Origin: Desulfobacteraceae bacterium
Lineage (GTDB): Bacteria > Desulfobacterota > Desulfobacteria > Desulfobacterales > JAABSP01
Direction of reading: 5' to 3'
Assembly (NCBI GenBank): GCA_011390065.1
Contig: JAABTD010000003.1
Coordinates: 1-46,599, forward strand
Length of the DNA: 46,599 nt
Both the position numbers and the translations under genes were made by a program. The notes beneath the pieces were generated by a model. It was not told where the DNA came from and made no database searches. It saw only the letters and a list, made by a program, of their open reading frames with translations. Positions 40,309 through 46,599 of this stretch are shown piece by piece; positions within the stretch are counted from its first letter, which is position 1, and every line of letters begins with the position of its first letter.

Positions 40309-41259
40309 ATGAGAAGAACAGGCTTTCTGTATGATGAACGGTTCTTATCCCACAAAACCAGCGATTACCATCCCGAGATGCCGGATCGTCTCGTTGCCGC
40401 CTACAAGGGCATCGAAGCGGCCGGGCTGCTGCCGCATCTGACGCTCATCGAGGGCGAAATCGCTGATCAGAGATGGATCGAAGCCGTCCATCATGTCGGG
40501 TACATCCTGCGGTTCGAAGAAGCCTGCCTTTATGGCATGACCGAATTCGATTCCGCCGACAACCAGATGTGCTGTGAATCCTATGAAGTGGCCCTGCTGG
40601 CCGTGGGAGGCATTATCAAAACCGCCCGGTTGATGATGGAAGGGCGCATCGACAACGCCTTCTGCGCTGTGCGGCCGCCGGGTCACCATGCCGAAGTGGA
40701 CAAGGCCATGGGGTTTTGCTATTTCAACAACATCGCCATCGCGGCCCGATACCTCCAGGAGGCATGGGATGTCCAGCGGGTGGGCATCGTCGACTTCGAC
40801 GTTCACCACGGCAATGGCACCCAGCACATCTTTGAGAACGACCCCACCGTTTTTTATTATTCCATCCACGAACATCCCTCCTTCGCCTTTCCCGGAACCG
40901 GACGGGATTTTGAAAAAGGGACTGACGCCGGATACGGCACGACGCTCAATACGCCGGTCCTGCCGGGTCAGGGGGACAAAGAGTACAAGGCGTTCATTCA
41001 ACGGGATCTGATCCCCGCCTTTGCTGCCTTCGATCCTGAGGTGATCCTGACCTCGACAGGATTCGATGCCCACAAAGACGACGACATGTCAGGCATTAAC
41101 CTGACCACGGGCTGTTTTTCCTGGATCATGGAACAGATCATGGAAATGGGAGATCAATATGCCAAGGGACGGGTGATCTCTATTCTGGAAGGGGGATATT
41201 CGCTCAAGCGCCTTCCCGAACTCGTTAAAAATCACATGGAAATTCTGCTGGGAATCTAA
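40309..41259 (+). CDS. histone-deacetylase-superfamily lysine deacetylase (AcuC-like)
   Basis: Zinc amidohydrolase removing acetyl groups from lysines, or acetylpolyamines. 316 residues. Active-site blocks are intact: RPPGHHAEVDKAMGFCYFNN, VDFDVHHGNGTQHIF with the zinc Asp and His, SIHEHPSFAFPGTG, STGFDAHKDDDMSG with the second zinc Asp, and LEGGYSL with the transition-state-side Gly-Gly-Tyr. In Bacillus AcuC deacetylates acetyl-CoA synthetase; its gene lies with acuB, as here. Polyamine or acetoin-type functions are alternatives. GGGAGAGGG precedes the ATG. 25 bases after cooC, 42 before the CBS-ACT gene. Confidence 0.9.
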   Translation: MRRTGFLYDERFLSHKTSDYHPEMPDRLVAAYKGIEAAGLLPHLTLIEGEIADQRWIEAVHHVGYILRFEEACLYGMTEFDSADNQMCCESYEVALLAVGGIIKTARLMMEGRIDNAFCAVRPPGHHAEVDKAMGFCYFNNIAIAARYLQEAWDVQRVGIVDFDVHHGNGTQHIFENDPTVFYYSIHEHPSFAFPGTGRDFEKGTDAGYGTTLNTPVLPGQGDKEYKAFIQRDLIPAFAAFDPEVILTSTGFDAHKDDDMSGINLTTGCFSWIMEQIMEMGDQYAKGRVISILEGGYSLKRLPELVKNHMEILLGI

Positions 41260-41301
41260 AGGAGACGCTCATTAGAGATTCCGAATCGTTAGGAGGGAAT
41301 C

Positions 41302-41979
41302 ATGTTTGTCGATAAATCCATGACCCAGAAGGTCATCACCATCGGCCCCGACAACGTCATTCTGGAGGCCAGGGAGACGATGACGGAAAACGGCTTCCGG
41401 CATCTGCCGGTGGTGGATTCAGAGGATCGGCTCGTCGGCATCGTCACCGACCGGGACATCCGCAGCGCCATGCCGTCGGTCTTGCTCGACGACGCCGACA
41501 GCGTCGAGGTCCGGAAGCGGCTGGGCCGGATCACCGTCAAAGAGATCATGACCCGGGACCCGGTGACCATTTCACCGCAGTACACCATTCAGGATGCGCT
41601 GCTCCTCATCCAGAAGAGCCGGGTAGGGGCCTTTCCGGTGGTGGATGAGACCGGTCGGTTAAAAGGGATCATCTCTGTGCGGGATCTGGTGCGCTCGTTT
41701 ATCAACGTGCTCGGCATCGGCGAGCCGGGGATGCTCATCGGCATCCTGGTGGAGGACAAAATCGGGCAACTCAAAAAGATCGTTGACGCCATCACCGAGG
41801 AAAAAATCTCCTTTGGCAGCGTGCTGGTGGCCCGTCACTGGGAAGAGGGAAAACGGGCGGTTTTCCCCTATCTGTTGACCAACAACGCGATCCGCGTCAA
41901 AAAGAAACTGCAGGATATCGGCTACACCCTCATCGATCCCATGGATTGGTATATGGACCAGATTCCCAAAAATGAGTAA
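41302..41979 (+). CDS. acuB: CBS-pair plus ACT-domain protein (AcuB-like)
   Basis: 225 residues: two CBS motifs (about 1-65 and 72-135; MTQKVITIGPDNVILEARET, VVDSEDRLVGIVTDRDIRSA; MTRDPVTISPQYTIQDALLL, FPVVDETGRLKGIISVRDLV) that usually bind adenine nucleotides, followed by an ACT-like domain (GMLIGILVEDKIGQLKKIVD onward). This is the layout of Bacillus AcuB, whose gene is beside acuC there too. Probable energy-charge or metabolite sensor for the adjacent deacetylases (inference). GGAGGGAATC precedes the ATG; overlaps prmA by eight bases. Confidence 0.88.
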   Translation: MFVDKSMTQKVITIGPDNVILEARETMTENGFRHLPVVDSEDRLVGIVTDRDIRSAMPSVLLDDADSVEVRKRLGRITVKEIMTRDPVTISPQYTIQDALLLIQKSRVGAFPVVDETGRLKGIISVRDLVRSFINVLGIGEPGMLIGILVEDKIGQLKKIVDAITEEKISFGSVLVARHWEEGKRAVFPYLLTNNAIRVKKKLQDIGYTLIDPMDWYMDQIPKNE

Positions 41980-42844
41980 CCTTCCGGCCCGCGCGGTCCG
42001 GGAGGAAACGCCGGCCCCGCCGCCCGGCGCGGATCTGTTTATATACTACCTGCAGGGACGGATGGGGCATGTGGACGAGATGCTCACGGGAGCAGGCTTC
42101 ATCGGCAACTGGCAGGAGGAGGATACGGCTTTTCTCTTTTTCGACCGGCCTTCCCTGCGGAAAGTGGAAGGCGTCGTGCAGGCCCATCCGCACTTGAAGC
42201 TTCTGGATCATTTTCACATGACTTACAGGGATTGGCAGGGCGGTCCCTTAGTTCCTTTCAGGGAAGGCCGGTTCACGGTTCATCCGGCCTGGACGGCCCC
42301 GGAGGGGATCCGGGAAGATCCTTACGCCCTTTGCCTGGACCCCGGCGTGGTCTTTGGCGCGGGGACCCATCCGACCACGCGGGACTGCCTCGGCCTTCTG
42401 GACGCCCTCTTTCAGCAGGAGCGAATCGATTCGGCCCTGGATCTGGGCGCCGGAACCGGCCTGTTGGCGCTGGGCGCGGCCCGTTTGGGGGCTGAGCGGA
42501 TTCTGGCGGTGGATCTTAACCTGCTGTCGGTCCGGACGGCCCGGAAAAACATCCAGCTCAACAGAATGGAAGCGGTCGTTCTCGCGGTCCAGGGCCGGGC
42601 GGAAACGATGATCGACTGCGCGGCGGATCTGGTGATCGCCAACATTCATTACGATGTGATGAAGGATCTCATCCTTTCCCGGGGCTTTCTGGAGAAACGG
42701 TGGTTCATACTCTCGGGACTCCTGCGCAGCGAAGCCCGGGCGGTGGAAGAAGAACTGAGGCGGTATCCGGTAACGATACTTGAAAAAAGAACCCGCGACG
42801 ATATCTGGTCGACGTATCTGGGGACGACCGGGGGATGCGGATGA
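41972..42844 (+). CDS. prmA: ribosomal protein L11 methyltransferase
   Basis: SAM-dependent N-methylation of L11. 290 residues. The N-terminal substrate-binding domain is degenerate (residues 1-115), the C-terminal Rossmann domain is canonical: DPGVVFGAGTHPTTRDCLGL, ALDLGAGTGLLALGAARLGA, ILAVDLNLLSVRTARKNIQL, ADLVIANIHYDVMKDLI. The usual NILA at motif IV is NIHY here, so another protein or small-molecule substrate cannot be excluded. Start overlaps the acuB stop; 24 bases to the next gene. Confidence 0.87.
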   Translation: MSNLPARAVREETPAPPPGADLFIYYLQGRMGHVDEMLTGAGFIGNWQEEDTAFLFFDRPSLRKVEGVVQAHPHLKLLDHFHMTYRDWQGGPLVPFREGRFTVHPAWTAPEGIREDPYALCLDPGVVFGAGTHPTTRDCLGLLDALFQQERIDSALDLGAGTGLLALGAARLGAERILAVDLNLLSVRTARKNIQLNRMEAVVLAVQGRAETMIDCAADLVIANIHYDVMKDLILSRGFLEKRWFILSGLLRSEARAVEEELRRYPVTILEKRTRDDIWSTYLGTTGGCG

Positions 42845-42868
42845 AACCACCGAAGGGATGGGCCTGAA

Positions 42869-43708
42869 ATGGAAATCAAATGCTGGGGGTCGCGGGGCTC
42901 CATTCCGGTATCCGGCAGCATGTATGTGGCGCACGGCGGGGACACCACCTGCATGGAAATCCGTCCCAAAAGCGGCCATACCATCATCGTGGACGCCGGG
43001 ACCGGCATCCGCCGCCTCGGCAACAAGCTCATGGGGGAGGAAAACCGGGACGTCCATCTCATCTTCACCCATGTCCATTGGGATCACGTGGTGGGATTCC
43101 CGTTTTTCAAACCCATCTACCAGCGCGACGTCGCCCTTCATATCTACCGATGCCCTTTTTCCGATTTTCTTGAAAAGGCGCTCAACCGGGTGATGAAGCC
43201 CCCTTATTTTCCCGTCCGGTTTTCGGAAATACCCGCAAAGACCCATTACCAGCCCCTCAACTGCCCGGAGCCCTTCGAAATCGGGTCCCTGACCATCGTC
43301 CCTGTTCATCTCAGCCATCCCAACCACGCCACCGGATTCAAGTTCATTGAAGATGGCAAGACCTTTGTTTTCATGACCGACAACGAGCTGGATTTCCACC
43401 ATGCCAGGGGGCTTTCCTATGATGAGTACGTGGCCTTTGCCCAGGGAGCGGACCTGCTGATCCACGACGGGGAATACACGCCGGAGGAATATGAGCGGTA
43501 CCGGAGCTTCGGTCACACCACCTACGAACAGGCCCTTGATCTGGGCCTGGACGCCGGGGTCGGGACCCTGGGGCTGTTTCATCTCAACCAGGACCGGACG
43601 GATCGGGACATGCGGCGCATCGTCAAGGCGTGCCGCCGACGGATCCGACAACAGAAACGCCGCCTTGAATGCGTCGCCGTCAAGGCGGACATGACATTTA
43701 AACTGTAG
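42869..43708 (+). CDS. MBL-fold metallo-hydrolase
   Basis: 279 residues of the metallo-beta-lactamase fold, ribonuclease Z / phosphodiesterase branch. Metal ligands: FTHVHWDHVVGFPFF (HxHxDH), a His in HLSHPNHATG, the Asp in FVFMTDNELD, and the C-terminal FHLNQDRTD. N-terminal EIKCWGSRGSIPVSG is typical of the YycJ/class-II phosphodiesterase-like group that begins with 'WG.RGS.P'. Substrate may be a cyclic nucleotide, RNA or phosphonate-like ester; not assignable. Central position in the operon suggests a signalling or repair role. Confidence 0.86.
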   Translation: MEIKCWGSRGSIPVSGSMYVAHGGDTTCMEIRPKSGHTIIVDAGTGIRRLGNKLMGEENRDVHLIFTHVHWDHVVGFPFFKPIYQRDVALHIYRCPFSDFLEKALNRVMKPPYFPVRFSEIPAKTHYQPLNCPEPFEIGSLTIVPVHLSHPNHATGFKFIEDGKTFVFMTDNELDFHHARGLSYDEYVAFAQGADLLIHDGEYTPEEYERYRSFGHTTYEQALDLGLDAGVGTLGLFHLNQDRTDRDMRRIVKACRRRIRQQKRRLECVAVKADMTFKL

Positions 43709-43715
43709 GGAGTTT

Positions 43716-44468
43716 ATGCAGGAATCGATTCAAAGAGCGGCAAAGGATCTGGCCGGGGCAGAAAACGCCGTGGCCCTGACCGGGGCGGGCATCTCCGTGG
43801 AAAGCGGCATCCCCCCCTTTAGGGGCAAGGGCGGGATATGGGAGAAGATCGATCCCATGGAATACGCCACCATCGAGGCGTTCATGGCCGATCCGGTCAA
43901 GGTGTGGAATGTGCTGATCAAGGAGATGAAAACCATCATCGATCAGGCCGCGCCCAACGAGGGGCACAAAGGGCTGGCCCGTTTGGCGGAGATGGGGATT
44001 CTGACCACCGTGATCACCCAGAACGTTGACGGCCTCCACCAATTGGCGGGCAACGCGGATGTCATCGAATTCCACGGCAATTTCGCCTGGCACCGGTGCA
44101 TGGCCTGCGATGCGCGTCTGGAGACCGGCAAGATCGATCTGAGCCGCATTCCGCCGCAGTGTCCCTGCGGGGGCATCTACCGGCCCGAAGTCATCTTTTT
44201 CGGCGAGAGCATTCCCCCCGAGGCCCTGACCCGATCCCGGAAACTGTCGGTTCAATGCGATGTGATGTTGGTGGTGGGCACCTCGGCCACCGTCCACCCG
44301 GCGGCCTATATGCCGGTGATCGCAAAGCGCAACGGCGCCGTGGTCATCGAGATCAATCCTGAACCCTCGCCGCTGACCGGCAGCGTGAGCGATTACCTGG
44401 TCAGGGGGAATGCAGGGGAAGTGATGACCGGCATCATCGCTGAACTGGAGCGGCTCCGGCCGGCATGA
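43716..44468 (+). CDS. cobB: NAD-dependent protein deacylase (sirtuin, CobB-like)
   Basis: NAD-dependent removal of acetyl or other acyl groups from lysines. 250 residues. NAD site LTGAGISVESGIPPFRG, ITQNVDGLHQLAG, catalytic His in IEFHGNF, zinc site CMAC...CPC, EVIFFGESIP, VVGTSATVHPAAYM and VIEINPE are all intact. The Tyr/Arg pair of desuccinylases (Sirt5-type YxxR) is not obvious: the region reads AFMADPVKVWNVL, so plain deacetylase activity is likelier. GGGAG five bases before the ATG. Overlaps the next gene by four bases. A second, unrelated deacetylase lies four genes upstream. Confidence 0.93.
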   Translation: MQESIQRAAKDLAGAENAVALTGAGISVESGIPPFRGKGGIWEKIDPMEYATIEAFMADPVKVWNVLIKEMKTIIDQAAPNEGHKGLARLAEMGILTTVITQNVDGLHQLAGNADVIEFHGNFAWHRCMACDARLETGKIDLSRIPPQCPCGGIYRPEVIFFGESIPPEALTRSRKLSVQCDVMLVVGTSATVHPAAYMPVIAKRNGAVVIEINPEPSPLTGSVSDYLVRGNAGEVMTGIIAELERLRPA

Positions 44469-46048
44469 CCACCCGACCGAAGGCCCCGGACTCCGCCCCG
44501 GGAAAGGGGTGGGTGGAGCGGGTGACCCTGACGCCGCCCAGCCTGGAAGACAATTCCGGAGATGCCGACCGGTTGGCCCGGGAACTGAGACGGCGACTTT
44601 CCACCGATGCGGTGCGCATTGAGCTGCCGTTGCTGCGCCGCCTGCCCGATCTGCTGCGGTCGGCAAACTGGACCCTTCGCTGCGTGGTCTTCAAGGAGAC
44701 CGGGGGTTGGGTCGTGACCCGGGCCATGCCGGCCGGGGACGCCCCATCGGCGGCGGGGCTGGCGGTGGACCTGGGCACCACCCGGATCGCCATGCAGTTG
44801 CTGGACCTGGAAACCGGCGACATTCTGGGAGAGCGGGCTTTCGACAACCCCCAACTCTCCGTGGGGCCGGACATCCTGACCCGCATCCATTATGCGGATA
44901 GGTCCGGCGGTCTGGAGCGGCTCAATGCACTCGTCATCGACGGGTTCAACCGGGAAATCGGCGATCTCTGCACCGAAACCGGCATTTCGTCCAACGATGT
45001 CTGCCTGGTCGCCGTGGCCGGCAACACCGCCATGACCCACCTGTTTCTGGGCCTCAATCCCCACTGGATGGTCCGGGAGCCCTATATTCCGGCGGTCAAT
45101 GCGCCCGGCATCCTCTCCGCCCGCAACCTCGGCCTTAAGATCGCGCCGTCGGCCCGGATTTTCGCGTTCCCCAACATCGGGGCCTATTTCGGCGGCGACC
45201 TCATTGCCGGCATTCTCTATTCCGGACTCCACCGGTCTCCGGAAACCGCCCTTCTGGTGGATGTGGGCACCAACGCCGAGGTCGTGCTGGGCAATGAGAA
45301 CTGGCTGATCGCCTGCGCCGGCGCCGCCGGCCCGGCCCTGGAAGGGGGCGTGTCCAGGATCGGCGCCATGGCGGGGCCGGGGATCGTCGACCGGGTGGCC
45401 ATCGACCCGGAGACCCGGGCCTTCCATCTCCACGCCATTGAAGACGAACCGCCCCGGGGGATCTGCGGATCGGGATTTATCGATCTGGCCGCCCAGTTGT
45501 TCCTGCGGGGCATGATCGACATCCGCGGGAAACTGGTTCCGGATGCCTGCGGGGAGCGGTTGAAACAGATCAAGGGGGCGCCGCACCTGGTATTGGCCCC
45601 GGCTGAAGAATCGGCAACCGGCGAGGACCTGACCATCGATCAGGCCGATCTGGACAGCCTCATCCGGTCCAAGGCCGCCATGTACACCATCCTCGAAACC
45701 CTCACCGGCACGGTGGGCGTCGCCTTCTCCGATATTTCCCGCTTTTACATCGCCGGAACCTTCGGCGTCTTCATCGACCCCGACTCGGCCATCACCATCG
45801 GCATGATGCCCGATATCGACCGGGACCGGTTCACCCCCCTGGGCAACAGCTCCCTGGGCGGGGCGGCCATGCTTCTGACCTCGCGGGATGCGCTGGATGC
45901 GGTTTACGCCGTCAGAGAAGGGATCACCTACCTGGAATTGAACGTCAATCAGGACTTCATGAACCGGTTCAGCGCGGCCAAATTTCTGCCCCACACCGAT
46001 GCGTCGCGGTTTCCGTCAGTGGCGCCGCGAATATCGCAATGGACATGA
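44465..46048 (+). CDS. RACo-like ATP-dependent activator of corrinoid proteins, ASKHA domains only
   Basis: ASKHA-fold ATPase (DUF4445 family) that reduces Co(II) corrinoid proteins such as CoFeSP back to active Co(I). 527 residues, about 100 shorter than family members that start with a plant-type [2Fe-2S] domain; no cysteine cluster is present at this N-terminus, which starts in the linker (LTPPSLEDNSGDADRLAREL). ATPase motifs: GLAVDLGTTRIAMQLLDLET, VAGNTAMTHLFLG, AFPNIGAYFGGDLIAG, LLVDVGTNAEVVLGN, CAGAAGPALEGG, GICGSGFIDLAAQL, FYIAGTFGVFIDP. The electron-donor module must be separate or missing. ATGA overlap with the sirtuin gene. Last gene of the operon. Confidence 0.9.
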   Translation: MTTRPKAPDSAPGKGWVERVTLTPPSLEDNSGDADRLARELRRRLSTDAVRIELPLLRRLPDLLRSANWTLRCVVFKETGGWVVTRAMPAGDAPSAAGLAVDLGTTRIAMQLLDLETGDILGERAFDNPQLSVGPDILTRIHYADRSGGLERLNALVIDGFNREIGDLCTETGISSNDVCLVAVAGNTAMTHLFLGLNPHWMVREPYIPAVNAPGILSARNLGLKIAPSARIFAFPNIGAYFGGDLIAGILYSGLHRSPETALLVDVGTNAEVVLGNENWLIACAGAAGPALEGGVSRIGAMAGPGIVDRVAIDPETRAFHLHAIEDEPPRGICGSGFIDLAAQLFLRGMIDIRGKLVPDACGERLKQIKGAPHLVLAPAEESATGEDLTIDQADLDSLIRSKAAMYTILETLTGTVGVAFSDISRFYIAGTFGVFIDPDSAITIGMMPDIDRDRFTPLGNSSLGGAAMLLTSRDALDAVYAVREGITYLELNVNQDFMNRFSAAKFLPHTDASRFPSVAPRISQWT

Positions 46049-46067
46049 TGTAACGTCTGCCCCAAAA

Positions 46068-46599
46068 CTATCCCCGCACGGCGGTAACGATGCTGTCCAC
46101 CATCCGGGACGCCCGTTCAAGCACCACTTCGTAGGTCGTGGCGGGAATCGATTTCTGGAGCTGGGATTCCATGAACGCCGACCGGTCTCCGGGATCGTCG
46201 GGGACATGATAGAAAAAGGCCCGGATCTCGCCTTTGTTGGCCATCTCCCGAATCCGTTGAATAAACGCCTGCTGTTTCTCCTCCTTTGAGGGATGGGGCG
46301 TGGTGTAGAGGAAGATGAGCTGGCCGGTCTTGTCCGTTCCGAATGCCTTCAACGCGGCTTCGGGAAACGGGTGCTGCCGGGGGCAATCGCTGTCTTCATT
46401 GAGCAGATCCGAAAAGATGATGAACCGTCCGCCCTTGCGTTCAGGCAAAACGGTTTTCAGGAGCGCGTGGAGCGGCGTGGTCAGGGGTTTTACAGAGGTA
46501 GGGTCGATTTCCGGCGCCGATATGTCCCGGATCTTGTTTTCCACCTCGTAGGTGAAGGCGGTTTCGTCTGAAGGCGACTGGGTGGCGACCACTTTTCGC
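46068..46599 (-). CDS. hypothetical protein, VWA-like style (5' end outside window)
   Basis: At least 174 residues; the frame is open to the right edge, so the true start may lie outside. Soluble, with an alternating beta/alpha pattern: GGRFIIFSDLLNEDSDCP, GQLIFLYTTPHPS, GEIRAFFYHVPDDP. 'FSDLLNE' and the strand order slightly resemble a von Willebrand A or Rossmann-type domain, but the MIDAS motif is not visible in this part. I do not recognise the family. Convergent with the RACo-like gene, 19 bases between stops. Confidence 0.7.
   Translation of the reverse strand, partial: RKVVATQSPSDETAFTYEVENKIRDISAPEIDPTSVKPLTTPLHALLKTVLPERKGGRFIIFSDLLNEDSDCPRQHPFPEAALKAFGTDKTGQLIFLYTTPHPSKEEKQQAFIQRIREMANKGEIRAFFYHVPDDPGDRSAFMESQLQKSIPATTYEVVLERASRMVDSIVTAVRG

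Noticed and set aside
42248-43651. Open frame of 467 codons on the minus strand
   Set aside because: Runs antisense across prmA and the MBL gene, both of which have intact motifs.
44393-45994. Open frame of 533 codons on the minus strand
   Set aside because: Antisense shadow of the RACo-like gene, whose ATPase motifs are clear on the plus strand.
1-46599. CRISPR array, tRNA or rRNA genes, prophage integrase
   Set aside because: I saw no regularly spaced direct repeats, no cloverleaf-like sequence and no integrase motif on either strand. A scan by eye could miss a single tRNA.

Overview
The window looks like chromosomal DNA from an anaerobic, GC-rich Gram-negative bacterium, most probably a Desulfobacterota (Desulfobacteraceae/Desulfosarcinaceae-like) sulfate reducer. 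This rests on gene content: a CooC-type nickel-insertion ATPase, a RACo-type corrinoid-protein activator, two acyl-CoA dehydrogenases, a TRAP solute-binding protein, a heptose-phosphate adenylyltransferase (implying LPS) and the yicC-remA-gmk gene order. No rRNA, tRNA, dissimilatory sulfate-reduction gene or CRISPR array is visible, so the taxonomic call is inference.

Layout. 1-5.0 kb: a SNF2-family helicase running off the left edge (minus), a secreted SGNH esterase, and a homocysteine S-methyltransferase behind a long leader. 5.2-17.7 kb: a lower-GC accessory island for a surface polysaccharide (GT4 and GT2 glycosyltransferases, methyltransferase, NAD-dependent epimerase, NodU-type carbamoyltransferase, CE4 deacetylase, UPF0104 flippase-like protein, secreted DUF5060 glycosidase-like protein). 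It is bounded and interrupted by broken transposases (IS1-like, ISAzo13-like, and a DDE transposase tail) and holds relics of a second flippase, a glycosyltransferase and a glycosidase, so it has been remodelled by duplication and deletion. 17.7-26.1 kb: acyl-CoA dehydrogenase with translationally coupled YwbE protein, a radical SAM enzyme, an orphan TRAP binding protein divergent from a chemoreceptor with three tandem CHASE3-like repeats, and a TIM-barrel protein. 26.2-32.2 kb: a housekeeping run (Trm112-like, DUF4416, YicC, RemA, Gmk, RlmB, Icd, RfaE2, PgeF), converging on a DnaJ-like protein. 33.1-38.1 kb: an outer-membrane-type protein divergent from a NifA-like sigma-54 activator, a TauE permease with a redox-active thioredoxin, and a BrnT-BrnA toxin-antitoxin pair. 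38.1-39.3 kb: a second acyl-CoA dehydrogenase.

39.5-46.0 kb is the most interesting block. Seven tightly packed co-directional genes behind one good promoter encode CooC, an AcuC/HDAC-type deacetylase, an AcuB-like CBS-ACT protein, PrmA, an MBL-fold hydrolase, a sirtuin and a RACo-like corrinoid activator without its Fe-S domain. It joins the two deacetylase classes that control acetyl-CoA synthetase in Bacillus with two metallocofactor maturation/activation factors of the Wood-Ljungdahl pathway. I read it as a candidate acetyl-CoA control operon. The window ends inside an unrecognised gene on the minus strand.
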